DNA of 64,000 nucleotides, from NCBI GenBank assembly GCA_003526845.1, contig DPVM01000002.1, positions 1-64,000 on the forward strand, in the 5' to 3' direction. The notes under the pieces were generated by a model, which worked only from the letters and a program-made list of their open reading frames with translations, was not told the DNA's origin and did not search any database. A program made the position numbers and the translations under genes. Position 1 is the first letter of the stretch. The number at the start of each line of letters is the position of its first letter. This DNA comes from Oscillospiraceae bacterium (GTDB taxonomy: Bacteria > Bacillota > Clostridia > Oscillospirales > Acutalibacteraceae). Below, in pieces: positions 16,491 through 24,732 of this stretch.

Positions 16491-17818
16491 TTACTGCCCT
16501 CTCCTCTTTCTCTGACGATAAATCTAATCGGTGTTCCGTCAAGACCGAAAATATCTCTTATCTGATTTTCCAAATATCTCTGATATGAGAAATGAAAAAG
16601 TTCCTTATTATTAACAAAGAAAACGAATGCGGGCGGACGGGTAGATGCCTGTGTCATATAATAAATCTTAAGGCGCTTGCCCTTATCAGTCGGCGGCTGA
16701 ACTCTTGCAGTTGCAACAGAAAGCACTTCGTTGAGTTTGCCTGTTGAAATACGCATAGAGTTTTGGGAGTGGACATAGACAATCATTTCATAAAGTTTAT
16801 CAATACGCTGACCGGTTTTTGCCGAAATAAACATTATCGGCGCATATGTCATAAACGAAAAGTCAACAGCGAGTTTATCCCTAAACTCTTTCATGGTGTT
16901 GCCGTCCTTTTCGACAGCGTCCCATTTATTTACGGCGATAATACAAGCCTTGCCCTGCTCAATTGCAATACCTGCAACTTTGGAATCCTGCTCTGTAAAG
17001 CCCTCGGTTGCATCAATCATAATAACACAAACATTTGCGCGCTCAACAGCCATTCTCGCACGAATTATGCTGTATTTTTCGATATCGTCGTTTACTCGAC
17101 TTTTTCTGCGCAAGCCGGCTGTGTCGATAAAATTGAATTTGCCATAGCTGTTTTCGATGAATGTATCCGTGGTGTCCCTTGTTGTGCCTGCAATATCGGA
17201 AACAATGGCACGGTTTGTGCCGCTGATTTTGTTTACAAGCGAGGATTTGCCGACATTCGGCTTACCGATGATAGCAACGCTTATTACTTCGTCATCCTCT
17301 TCCTCGTCATCTGCATTTTCAGGGAAAAATTTTACTACTTCGTCGAGCAAATCACCTGTACCGTGACCGTGTGTAGACGAAACTGCAATAGGGTCACCAA
17401 TACCTAAATTGTAAAATTCATAAAATTCGGGATCCGGCGCACCGATGCTGTCGCACTTATTAACGCACAAAACAACGGGCTTTCCGCTTTTTAACAGCAT
17501 TGAGGCTACATCCTGGTCGGAGGCAACAATGCCGCATCTCAAATCAACGACAAGTATAATAACATCCGCCGTGTCAATGGCAATTTGTGCCTGACTTCTC
17601 ATCTGTGACAAAATAATATCATCGGTGTTAGGCTCAATACCGCCTGTATCAACAAGCAAAAAATGATGGTTGAGCCATTCGCAATCGCCGTAAATTCTGT
17701 CGCGTGTAACACCGGGTGTATCGTCAACAATTGAGAGTCTTGTACCTATTAATTTGTTAAACAGTGTTGATTTGCCGACATTCGGTCTGCCGACAATTGC
17801 AACTACAGGCTTAGACAT
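16487..17818 (-). CDS. der: Der/EngA double GTPase
   Basis: Der is an essential tandem GTPase for 50S maturation. The 443-aa product holds two G domains: the first with GRPNVGKST near residue 8, DTPGVT and NKCD; the second with GKPNVGKSS near 187, DTAGLRRK and NKWD. A KH-like C-terminal domain with KGKRLKIYYMTQ follows. The start at 17818 is decided by GGAGG placed 8 nt upstream; an earlier in-frame start at 17836 has no such site. It is followed by plsY with a 4-bp overlap. Confidence 0.97.
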   Translation of the reverse strand: MSKPVVAIVGRPNVGKSTLFNKLIGTRLSIVDDTPGVTRDRIYGDCEWLNHHFLLVDTGGIEPNTDDIILSQMRSQAQIAIDTADVIILVVDLRCGIVASDQDVASMLLKSGKPVVLCVNKCDSIGAPDPEFYEFYNLGIGDPIAVSSTHGHGTGDLLDEVVKFFPENADDEEEDDEVISVAIIGKPNVGKSSLVNKISGTNRAIVSDIAGTTRDTTDTFIENSYGKFNFIDTAGLRRKSRVNDDIEKYSIIRARMAVERANVCVIMIDATEGFTEQDSKVAGIAIEQGKACIIAVNKWDAVEKDGNTMKEFRDKLAVDFSFMTYAPIMFISAKTGQRIDKLYEMIVYVHSQNSMRISTGKLNEVLSVATARVQPPTDKGKRLKIYYMTQASTRPPAFVFFVNNKELFHFSYQRYLENQIRDIFGLDGTPIRFIVRERGEGSK

Positions 17819-17850
17819 TGCAAAACCTCCAATCATAAATCATAACAAGA

Positions 17851-17874
17851 AAGGCGGCTGATTAGAGCCGCCTT
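17851..17874 (-). terminator. Stem-loop between rpmF and der
   Basis: AAGGCGGCT and AGCCGCCTT pair in a perfect 9-bp stem. The downstream minus strand (TTTCTTGTTATG) has only a weak U-tract, so this may be a leaky terminator that lets some transcripts run on into der. Confidence 0.5.
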
Positions 17875-17896
17875 GCCGGTTTATTTGTTAAACAAA

Positions 17897-18076
17897 TCAG
17901 TCCTTGCTGATTACTTGCTTGCCGTTATAATAACCGCAGCTTGGGCATACCTTGTGAGGTACAGTGTATTCAGAACAGTTAGGACATTTAACGAGTGTAG
18001 GAGCGTTGAGCTTCCAAACACTTGAGCGTCTCTTATTCTTTCTTGCTTTTGAAGTTCTTCTTGCTGGTACTGCCAT
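17897..18076 (-). CDS. rpmF: 50S ribosomal protein L32
   Basis: The 59-aa product starts MAVPARRTSKARKNKRR, the L32 signature, and carries a four-Cys zinc ribbon (CPNC and CPSC separated by about ten residues). The ATG follows AGGAGG. It lies 38 nt after the DUF177 gene, a neighbourhood conserved from Firmicutes to Proteobacteria. The length and the Cys pattern are both those of a zinc-containing L32. Confidence 0.97.
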   Translation of the reverse strand: MAVPARRTSKARKNKRRSSVWKLNAPTLVKCPNCSEYTVPHKVCPSCGYYNGKQVISKD

Positions 18077-18114
18077 TTTAATTTCCTCCTTATTATGAAA
18101 ACAAGTTAGTTTAA

Positions 18115-18618
18115 TTATTCTTCATCAAGCAACTGCAAAAGCGCCGCCATACGAGGATCGACATCCTTTTTGCAATCGCATTTTCCGAAATTTAAATTTT
18201 TGCCACATTTGGGACAAAGACCTTTGCAATCGTCTTTACATAACATCTTTTGCGGTAAAAATAATTGTATTTCCTGATATATCAAATCGTCCAAATCAAG
18301 AACAGCATTTTCGAGAACGATATAATTATCATAATCATCATTTTCGTTTTCCATTCTCGGGACAACTGTTTTGTGAATATCAAAGGAAAAGTTTTTTTCA
18401 AATTCTTCGGCGCATCTGTCGCAGATTCCGAAGAAATCGAACTTAACATTGAGATCCAAATAAGCAATATCGGCTTTACAGTATGCTTTGCCCTTGACAT
18501 CTGCACCGTGTTTGAGTGGTTTATAGGTGCTGTATTCGAAATCATCAAAATCGAAATGAGTATCAACATTGATGACATCGTCACAAGAATTAAACAAATT
18601 TGTAAAGTCTATTTGCAT
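18115..18618 (-). CDS. DUF177/YceD family protein
   Basis: The 167-aa protein belongs to the YceD/DUF177 family, which is found next to rpmF in most bacteria and in plants is tied to 23S rRNA accumulation. The core segment ICDRCAEEF is followed by an acidic stretch, and the C-terminus has a CxDxCxGLCPxCGxxLNxGxCxC zinc-ribbon-like region. The start at 18618 follows GAGG; an upstream in-frame start overlaps the promoter and is unlikely. It is the first gene of the rpmF operon. Confidence 0.9.
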   Translation of the reverse strand: MQIDFTNLFNSCDDVINVDTHFDFDDFEYSTYKPLKHGADVKGKAYCKADIAYLDLNVKFDFFGICDRCAEEFEKNFSFDIHKTVVPRMENENDDYDNYIVLENAVLDLDDLIYQEIQLFLPQKMLCKDDCKGLCPKCGKNLNFGKCDCKKDVDPRMAALLQLLDEE

Positions 18619-18646
18619 ATAATTCACCTCAAGTTGCACTTCTAGT

Positions 18647-18675
18647 ATTATATATACAAGAACGAGTTTTGTCAA
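18647..18675 (-). promoter_or_regulatory. Consensus SigA promoter of the DUF177-rpmF operon
   Basis: TTGACA (18670-18675) and TATAAT (18647-18652) with a 17-bp spacer, a perfect SigA consensus on the minus strand, 28 nt upstream of the ATG. This is the strongest promoter match in the window and suits a ribosomal protein gene. Confidence 0.88.
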
Positions 18676-18696
18676 TAGAAAAATTTAAAAAAATAA

Positions 18697-18719
18697 GCAC
18701 ACCGACAACGCCGGTGTGC
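18697..18719 (-). terminator. Terminator after the small P-loop gene
   Basis: GCACACCG pairs with CGGTGTGC around a 7-nt loop. The minus strand continues TTATTTTTTT. Confidence 0.88.
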
Positions 18720-18736
18720 AAAAAATGATATTTTAA

Positions 18737-19153
18737 TTAAGCCTCTTCACAGTAATCAAAGATTTCAACCGGTAAATCTTCCTTATCGCAGCTGAGTGTG
18801 AAGTAAAAATCAACATCGCTTGCTTCGCTCAAAGCAGAAAGCATATCGAAGAACTGAACAAGCTTTTCATAATCACGGCCGACGATTTTGAATGTTGCGT
18901 CAACAAGAATGTCTGTAACATCATAGTTGCCTGCGCAAATTCCTGCAAGGAATCCGTAGAAAGCCTTGTGACCGTTGATGGCATATGTTTCTGTCTCTAA
19001 AAGACGAGCTTTTGATGAAACATCATATGTAAGCTTCGGCTCTTTTTCGATACAAACAATGTTGCCGTCTGAATTTTCGACACAAGAATTAACAAGGTCG
19101 ATAAGTCTTTTGGTCTTTCCGGCGCCTTTGTTACCGATAATAAGTTTAATCAT
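18737..19153 (-). CDS. Small P-loop protein of unknown function
   Basis: The 138-aa protein starts with a Walker A, GNKGAGKTK (residues 7-15), and has a Walker B-like ILVDAT near residue 84. It has no transmembrane segment. Homologues in Clostridia are often labelled ATP-binding or PilT-like on weak grounds; no pilus genes occur here. The protein is too short for a full ASCE ATPase, and no sensor or arginine finger can be recognised. It has its own promoter and terminator and is monocistronic. GGAGG precedes the ATG. Confidence 0.8.
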   Translation of the reverse strand: MIKLIIGNKGAGKTKRLIDLVNSCVENSDGNIVCIEKEPKLTYDVSSKARLLETETYAINGHKAFYGFLAGICAGNYDVTDILVDATFKIVGRDYEKLVQFFDMLSALSEASDVDFYFTLSCDKEDLPVEIFDYCEEA

Positions 19154-19194
19154 GTTTATTCCTCCTGAATAGGTAAAATATCTTTTTCAACTAT

Positions 19195-19223
19195 ATAGTA
19201 TCATAAACCCAATTGTTTTTCAA
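19195..19223 (-). promoter_or_regulatory. Putative SigA promoter of the P-loop gene
   Basis: TTGAAA (19218-19223) and TACTAT (19195-19200) are spaced 17 bp on the minus strand. The -35 lies inside the end of pgi. Confidence 0.5.
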
Positions 19224-20544
19224 GGTTTTCTTTTTCACTTTCATAACCGGGCTTACCGAGAAGTGCAAACATATTCTTTTTATAGCTTTCAACACCCGGC
19301 TGATTGAACGGATTTACACCGAGAATATAGCCTGAAACAGCACAAACCTTTTCAAAGAAATAAATGAGATAACCAAGTTCTTCTTCACAAAGTTTATCGG
19401 ATTCAACAATAAGATTGCCAACTCCGCCGGCTGTGTGAGCAAGAAGTGTGCCCTGTCTTGCCTTATCGTTTACATAGCTCATCTTTTTGCCTGCGAGGAA
19501 GTTAAGGCCGTCAATATTGCCCTCCTGCTCGTCAATAACAAAATCGTTATCTGTTGTATTAAATTTAACAACGGTTTCAAACATCAATGAGCCGCCCGAT
19601 TCCTGAATATATTGACCGAGTGAATGAAGATCGGTTGAAAATACACAGGATACCGGGAAAAGTCCCTTACCGTCTTTGCCTTCGCTCTCGCCGAAGAGCT
19701 GTTTGAGCCATTCGTTGAACATAGCCATGCTCGGCTCATACGAAACAAAGCATTCGCACTTTTTGCCCTTGTTGTAGAAACAGTTTCTTACTGCCGCATA
19801 TTTAAGACATGGGTTTTCTTCAAGATTTTCACTGCAAAGCTCGTTTTGTGCATTTCTTGCACCGAGCATAAGTCTATCAATATCAATTCCGGCAACGGCA
19901 ATCGGCAAAAGGCCAACCGCTGTGAGAACGGAATATCTGCCGCCGACATCATCCGGTACGACAAATGTTGCATATCCCTCTTCGTCGGCAAGACTCTTAA
20001 GAGTTCCCTTTGCCTTATCTGTTGTGCAGAAAATTCTTTTAGCAGCTTCTTCTTTGGAATACTTTTTGTTAACAAGCTCTCTGAACACTCTGAAAGCGAT
20101 TGCAGGCTCTGTTGTAGTGCCGCTCTTTGAAATTACATTAACGCAAATATCCTTGCCCTCGCAAAGCGAAACAATTTCGTTAAGCGATGCGGGACTGATA
20201 GAATTACCGATAAAATAGATTTGCGGAGTATCCTTTTTCAAAAGGTTGTAGTTTGATGATTTTAAAGCCTCGATAACGGCTCTTGCGCCCAAATATGAAC
20301 CGCCGATACCGATGACAATCAAAACATCGCAGTTGTTTTTGATATATTCTGCCGATTCCTTGATTCTTGCAAATTCTTCCTTATCGTAATTTGTCGGAAG
20401 GTCAACCCAACCCAAAAAGTCGTTGCCCTCTCCCGTCTTATTCATTAAAGTATTCATTGCCTCAACAGCTTTTGGTGCCATAGCGTCAATATCTGCCTTT
20501 GTGACAATATTTTCCGAATACTTTGATTCAAAATTCAAAGCCAT
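19201..20544 (-). CDS. pgi: Glucose-6-phosphate isomerase
   Basis: This glycolytic enzyme interconverts glucose-6-phosphate and fructose-6-phosphate. The 447-aa product is the short bacterial type. It shows VIGIGGSYLGARA (phosphate-binding, near residue 75), ISKSGTTTEPA near 137, the active-site Glu in LFGESEGKDGKG near 285, and the C-terminal lysine segment NPFNQPGVESYKKNMF. Start at 20544 is chosen because AGAGG lies 8 nt upstream; an earlier ATG is inside that ribosome site. Confidence 0.96.
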   Translation of the reverse strand: MALNFESKYSENIVTKADIDAMAPKAVEAMNTLMNKTGEGNDFLGWVDLPTNYDKEEFARIKESAEYIKNNCDVLIVIGIGGSYLGARAVIEALKSSNYNLLKKDTPQIYFIGNSISPASLNEIVSLCEGKDICVNVISKSGTTTEPAIAFRVFRELVNKKYSKEEAAKRIFCTTDKAKGTLKSLADEEGYATFVVPDDVGGRYSVLTAVGLLPIAVAGIDIDRLMLGARNAQNELCSENLEENPCLKYAAVRNCFYNKGKKCECFVSYEPSMAMFNEWLKQLFGESEGKDGKGLFPVSCVFSTDLHSLGQYIQESGGSLMFETVVKFNTTDNDFVIDEQEGNIDGLNFLAGKKMSYVNDKARQGTLLAHTAGGVGNLIVESDKLCEEELGYLIYFFEKVCAVSGYILGVNPFNQPGVESYKKNMFALLGKPGYESEKENLEKQLGL

Positions 20545-20586
20545 TTTTAAACCTCTTTTATTCACAATAATATAAATTTGTCTGTT

Positions 20587-20615
20587 ATTCTACATCAATC
20601 GGCAAAAAAAATCAA
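20587..20615 (-). promoter_or_regulatory. SigA promoter of pgi
   Basis: TTGATT (20610-20615) and TAGAAT (20587-20592) with a 17-bp spacer on the minus strand, about 40 nt upstream of the start codon. Confidence 0.6.
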
Positions 20616-20633
20616 TAACAATTTATATAATAA

Positions 20634-21770
20634 TTAGATATTTAACAGAATGTTCTTAAATATGAAATCGAAAGTTATTTTTTCAACACTGTCGGGAGAA
20701 ACAAGGTTTATCCTTGAAATTTCCTTGCCGTCACATGTCACGGCAATGTTTCCGAGAATGTCGCCTTTTTTGATTGGTGCTGCGGCTTCTTCATCAATGC
20801 TATACTTGTATTCAATATTTTTTGCTCCTTTTTTCACTAATACCGCATTTACATCGGTTTGTAAAACGGGCGTTATTGATTTTTTTGTGCCGAGTTTTAT
20901 ATTGACAGAGGATATTTTTTTACTGTCTGTTTTTGGCTCAACAAGTTTATATTCGGCAAAGCCCTTATCAAGAAGATATGAGGCTGTGTCAAATCTGTCA
21001 TCACTTGTTTTGGCACCGAGAACTACGGCAACGAGTGACAATCCGTCACGCTTTGCTGTCGCACTGACACAAAATCCGGCTTTCGATGTTGTTCCTGTTT
21101 TAAGACCTGTTATACCGTTATAAGTATTAACCAATTTGTTTGTATTATTAAGTTCTGTTTTTCCTCCTCTGAGGGAGTCGAGCCACACCGTAGAATATTT
21201 CGTTATTATTTTATGTTTCATAACCTCTCGTGAGATTACCGCAAGGTCATATGCCGAGGAATAATGATTCTTAACCGAATCGTCAAGGCCTGTGCAATTT
21301 TCAAAATTTGTATTCTTTAAGCCCAATTGACTTGCGCGCTCATTCATCATATCGACAAATCCCGAACTTGAACCTGCAATATACTCACCGAGAGCCGTGC
21401 AGGCATCATTTGCACTTGCTATGATAACCGCTTTCAACAATTCCTCTACAGTCATTTTCTCGCCAACCTCGAGCCAAATTTGAGATCCGCCCATTTTCAT
21501 TGCATTTTTTGATGCCGTCACTTTGTCATTAATTTTTATTTTTCCGCTGTCAAGCGCCTCGACTGTCAGCAATATTGACATTACTTTTGTCACTGACGCG
21601 GGGTAAGCTTTCTTGTCTTTGTTTTTTTCATAAAGCACATCGCCGGTGTCAAGACACATTAAGACAACACTTTCTGCTTTAACATTTTCATCATTTTTTG
21701 AGGCATAAGCGCAAACCGGGATTGATAACGCAAATATTACGGCTAATACAAACACTGCTAATTTTTTCAT
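20634..21770 (-). CDS. D-alanyl-D-alanine carboxypeptidase (S11, DacF/PBP5-like)
   Basis: This secreted penicillin-binding protein trims the terminal D-Ala from peptidoglycan stem peptides. The 378-aa product has a signal peptide (MKKLAVFVLAVIFALS...CAYA), the three active-site motifs SVTK near residue 60, SAN near 118 and KTG near 222, and a C-terminal beta domain ending in a hydrophobic helix (FDFIFKNILLNI) typical of a membrane anchor. The start at 21770 follows GGTGA; an upstream in-frame start is unlikely. DacF of spores is a close relative, so a sporulation role is possible, but I cannot separate it from vegetative PBP5-type enzymes. Confidence 0.93.
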   Translation of the reverse strand: MKKLAVFVLAVIFALSIPVCAYASKNDENVKAESVVLMCLDTGDVLYEKNKDKKAYPASVTKVMSILLTVEALDSGKIKINDKVTASKNAMKMGGSQIWLEVGEKMTVEELLKAVIIASANDACTALGEYIAGSSSGFVDMMNERASQLGLKNTNFENCTGLDDSVKNHYSSAYDLAVISREVMKHKIITKYSTVWLDSLRGGKTELNNTNKLVNTYNGITGLKTGTTSKAGFCVSATAKRDGLSLVAVVLGAKTSDDRFDTASYLLDKGFAEYKLVEPKTDSKKISSVNIKLGTKKSITPVLQTDVNAVLVKKGAKNIEYKYSIDEEAAAPIKKGDILGNIAVTCDGKEISRINLVSPDSVEKITFDFIFKNILLNI

Positions 21771-21802
21771 AAATATCACCACTAAATATTATTCAAAAAA
21801 AG

Positions 21803-21831
21803 TTGTAATAATGATTACGATTTGTTATAAT
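21803..21831 (+). promoter_or_regulatory. SigA promoter of mtaB
   Basis: TTGTAA (21803-21808) and TATAAT (21826-21831) lie 17 bp apart on the plus strand, about 35 nt upstream of the mtaB ATG. Confidence 0.7.
21806..21820. promoter_or_regulatory. Possible Fur/Zur/PerR-family operator
   Basis: TAATAATGATTACGA overlaps the spacer of the mtaB promoter. It matches the 7-1-7 layout of Fur-family boxes, with one perfect Zur-like half (ATTACGA) and a weaker other half. It sits between two divergent genes. It is a by-eye match in AT-rich DNA. Confidence 0.2.
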
Positions 21832-21866
21832 ACAAAATAATATCTATACAAAGAGGAATTTACATA

Positions 21867-23165
21867 ATGAAAGCCGCATTTTATACACTCGGTTGCAAGG
21901 TCAACCAATATGAAAGCGAATATATGGCAGAGCTGCTGAAAAACGCAGGATTTGAGATTGTTTCATCAAATGATGAAGCAGATTATTACATCGTTAATTC
22001 TTGCACAGTCACGGCGACGGCAGATCAAAAGACACGCCAAAATGTCAGAAAATTCAAAAGAAAGCATCCGAACTCAACCGTAATACTTACCGGTTGTATG
22101 CCGCAGGCTTTTCCTGAAAGTGCAAAGCAGCTTGACGAAGCGGATATTGTTCTCAGCAACAAGAGCAATAATGACATCTTAACGCTTATCAATCAGTACA
22201 CGGCAACCCATAACAGAATTGTTGACATAAAAAAGCATGAGCGCGACGATGCATTCTCGACATGCTCAATTGACAGCTTTAATAAAAGAATCAGAGCGTT
22301 TGTTAAAATTGAGGACGGTTGTGACAGATTTTGTTCATACTGCATTATTCCGATGTCGCGTGGCAGAGTTCGCTCAAAGTCACTTGATGATTTAAAAAAT
22401 GAAGTTAACTCGCTTGCCGATAACGGTGTTAAAGAAATTGTTTTGGTTGGAATCAATCTTTCATCGTACGGTAAGGGCAGTGATTTTAATATCGTTGATG
22501 CCGTCGGAGTTTGCTGTGAAAACAACAAAATAATTCGTGTGAGACTTGGTTCCCTCGAGCCTGACCATATAACAGATGAGATCATCGACGGTCTTGCAAA
22601 ATATGACAAATTTTGCCCCCAATTTCATATTTCCCTCCAAAGCGGCTGTGATAAAACATTAAAGTCGATGAACAGACACTATGACAGCGCAGAATATCGT
22701 GAACTGTGCGAAAAACTTCGCAAAAGATTTGATGACGCAACAATCACAACGGATGTTATGGTAGGATTTAATGACGAAACAGAGGACGATTTTTACGATT
22801 CGCTTGAGTTTGTCAAGTCTGTCGGATTTGAAAAGGTACACACCTTCCCCTACTCCGAGCGGCAAGGCACAGCGGCATCAAAGCGCGGTGACAATGTTAC
22901 GAAAGCAGAAAAGGAACGCCGTGCTAAAATAATGATTGAAGAAACGCAAAAAGTAAGAATTGATTATTTTGAATCTCTGATTAATCAAACTCTTGATGTT
23001 TTAATTGAAAACAAGGTCGGTAATGATGAATATCAAGGATACACGAAAAATTATGTGCCCGTAAAAATCAAAAGCGACAAAAATTTAATCGGTCAAATCA
23101 AACCTGTGATTGTAACCGGCTATGATGAAGTAATTGATGAATGTATAGGAAAAATAAGAGAGTAG
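21867..23165 (+). CDS. mtaB: MtaB tRNA (N6-threonylcarbamoyl-A37) methylthiotransferase
   Basis: MtaB adds a methylthio group to t6A37 of tRNAs that read ANN codons, giving ms2t6A. The 432-aa radical SAM enzyme has the N-terminal UPF0004 cluster cysteines (C10 in TLGCKVNQYE, SCTVT and TGCMPQ), the radical SAM CxxxCxxC (C152, C156, C159 in GCDRFCSYC) and a C-terminal TRAM domain (about 370-432). TLGCKVNQYES and IPMSRGRVRS separate it from MiaB and RimO. GAGGAA precedes the ATG. It is one of the few plus-strand genes. Confidence 0.95.
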   Translation: MKAAFYTLGCKVNQYESEYMAELLKNAGFEIVSSNDEADYYIVNSCTVTATADQKTRQNVRKFKRKHPNSTVILTGCMPQAFPESAKQLDEADIVLSNKSNNDILTLINQYTATHNRIVDIKKHERDDAFSTCSIDSFNKRIRAFVKIEDGCDRFCSYCIIPMSRGRVRSKSLDDLKNEVNSLADNGVKEIVLVGINLSSYGKGSDFNIVDAVGVCCENNKIIRVRLGSLEPDHITDEIIDGLAKYDKFCPQFHISLQSGCDKTLKSMNRHYDSAEYRELCEKLRKRFDDATITTDVMVGFNDETEDDFYDSLEFVKSVGFEKVHTFPYSERQGTAASKRGDNVTKAEKERRAKIMIEETQKVRIDYFESLINQTLDVLIENKVGNDEYQGYTKNYVPVKIKSDKNLIGQIKPVIVTGYDEVIDECIGKIRE

Positions 23166-23192
23166 ATTGGGTTAACTTCCCAACCTACTCTC
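23158..23192. terminator. Bidirectional terminator between mtaB and the GHL10 gene
   Basis: GAGAGTAG-x-TTGGG pairs with CCCAA-x-CTACTCTC, with one A/C mismatch. The stem includes the TAG stop codons of both convergent genes, one in each arm. The plus strand continues with ATTTCTTTC. Confidence 0.75.
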
Positions 23193-24381
23193 TCATTTCT
23201 TTCAGGAGGTTTTCTACCTCATTTTTGCAATTCTCATCAAATAAACAGCTATACGAAAATAAGTAAAATCCGCCGATTTCGTCAAAATTTTTAATATACC
23301 TTATTTGTCTTGCAATAATATCGTTGTTATTTTTGAACTCATTAATAATGGATTCGTCATTTTTGGCGGCATATTCATCGGGCTTTGAGCATTTATAAAG
23401 CGGCAACCCAATATACAAATCACATTTTGCGGTATTCGTCCACTTTTTTGTTGTTTGCATAAAAGGCTGCTTAACATTTTTAAAGCCAAAATAAATTTGG
23501 GGGCATATGTAGTCGATATATCCGCTGTCTTGCGACCACTTTTCAACATCGGCATAAAGGCTTGAATAATCATTATCAATATTTGATGCCGGACTTATGC
23601 CGAATTTTACTTTTTTATTTACGCTTTTAACGGCTGAATAAACAGACTTTATCATGTTGCTGACATTTTCACGCCGCCAATCGGAAAGACTTGATTTGCC
23701 GCCTTTTTTGAGATATTTTTGATATTCTGCGTTGTCTATACTCTTATCTGTATCGGGATAAAAATAATCATCAAAATGAATTGCCGAAACGGGATAATTC
23801 TCAACAATTTCTTTAACACCGTTTACAATCAGTTTGTTAACATCACTGCTTGCAGGGTTAAAGTAAGCCGCCTTTTTTGAAACATAAATATTCCTTTTTT
23901 TCGACTTGTTTTTATACCACTTTTTTGCAAAGTTTGTGTCGCACAATTTGTTTATGTCATTATCCTGACTTACGCGATACGGATTTATCCAAGCCTCGAG
24001 TGACAAGTCTTGTTTCTCGGCAACGGCACACATTATTTTCAGCGGGTCATAAGGCATATCGACACCCTGCTTACCAAAGCAGTATTTGCTTGACGGAAAA
24101 TAGGCCGATTTATAAAACGCATCGGCACACGGGCGCACCTGAACTGTTATGGTATTAAATCCCATATCCTTAAGCTGTGAAAAGCGCTTTTCAATCTCAT
24201 TTTCAAAGTCCGACTCGTCATCTTTAATGAATTCCTGCAACTCATAGTAAGCAACCCAAACGGACTTTACATAATCGCCTCTTTGAGTTTTTGTATGCGC
24301 AGAATCGTTGCCGGTGCGTGAATACGAACAACCGGACAAAACAAGAACTAATGACAATATCAATAAAAAAACTTTTTTCAT
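23185..24381 (-). CDS. GHL10/DUF187 family glycosyl hydrolase-like lipoprotein
   Basis: The 398-aa product has a lipoprotein signal (hydrophobic stretch then LSGC, C18) and so should be anchored outside the membrane. The mature part is a (beta/alpha)8 barrel of the DUF187/GHL10 group: VWVAYYELQEF, FNTITVQVRPCADAFYKS, WINPYRVS, HFDDYFYP and FGISPASN are its barrel strands, with candidate acid residues in DDYFYP. Related proteins such as YngK are thought to act on cell-wall or extracellular polysaccharide; no substrate is shown here. The ribosome site is weak. It is divergent from a small zinc-ribbon gene. Confidence 0.85.
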   Translation of the reverse strand: MKKVFLLILSLVLVLSGCSYSRTGNDSAHTKTQRGDYVKSVWVAYYELQEFIKDDESDFENEIEKRFSQLKDMGFNTITVQVRPCADAFYKSAYFPSSKYCFGKQGVDMPYDPLKIMCAVAEKQDLSLEAWINPYRVSQDNDINKLCDTNFAKKWYKNKSKKRNIYVSKKAAYFNPASSDVNKLIVNGVKEIVENYPVSAIHFDDYFYPDTDKSIDNAEYQKYLKKGGKSSLSDWRRENVSNMIKSVYSAVKSVNKKVKFGISPASNIDNDYSSLYADVEKWSQDSGYIDYICPQIYFGFKNVKQPFMQTTKKWTNTAKCDLYIGLPLYKCSKPDEYAAKNDESIINEFKNNNDIIARQIRYIKNFDEIGGFYLFSYSCLFDENCKNEVENLLKEMRE

Positions 24382-24383
24382 AC

Positions 24384-24412
24384 TTGAACACTTTTAAAAT
24401 ATGTTGTATCAT
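24384..24412 (+). promoter_or_regulatory. Putative SigA promoter of the zinc-ribbon/DUF1294 pair
   Basis: TTGAAC (24384-24389) and TATCAT (24407-24412) are 17 bp apart on the plus strand, about 30 nt upstream of the ATG. The -10 overlaps the dyad at 24403-24421. Confidence 0.55.
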
Positions 24413-24421
24413 ATATACAAC
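24403..24421. promoter_or_regulatory. Perfect dyad in the divergent promoter region
   Basis: GTTGTAT and ATACAAC are separated by 5 bp, giving a 19-bp palindrome between the GHL10 lipoprotein gene and the zinc-ribbon gene. It covers the -10 of the rightward promoter. It looks like an operator; no candidate regulator is next to it. Confidence 0.4.
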
Positions 24422-24441
24422 CAAAACACAGAGGTATTTTT

Positions 24442-24732
24442 ATGGAATATAAAATTGGCAATTCAAATAAAATAGATTCAATTGGAGAAAGTGTCGAAAT
24501 AACCTGCCCAAAATGCAATCAAAAAACAAATTTTTCGGTATTTTCAAATCTTGACACAAGATTTATACCGAAATTCCCGCTTATTTATTCGAAGAATGTT
24601 TATTTTCTTGTTTGCCCAAAATGCTCCGCAGTATTCGGAATTGACGACCAAAACGGAAATTTATTCAGAAAAGGCGAAAAGCTTGCAATCGGTGATTTTG
24701 ATTTGAAAGATTTAAAAGAATTTAACTGCTGA
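24442..24732 (+). CDS. Small zinc-ribbon protein
   Basis: The 96-aa product has two CPKC motifs (residues about 22-25 and 54-57) separated by roughly 28 residues, which should form a four-Cys zinc ribbon. No signal peptide or membrane segment is present. I cannot assign a function; this kind of domain appears in many small clostridial proteins. AGAGG precedes the ATG. The stop overlaps the next start (TGATG), so the DUF1294 gene is translationally coupled to it. Confidence 0.8.
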   Translation: MEYKIGNSNKIDSIGESVEITCPKCNQKTNFSVFSNLDTRFIPKFPLIYSKNVYFLVCPKCSAVFGIDDQNGNLFRKGEKLAIGDFDLKDLKEFNC

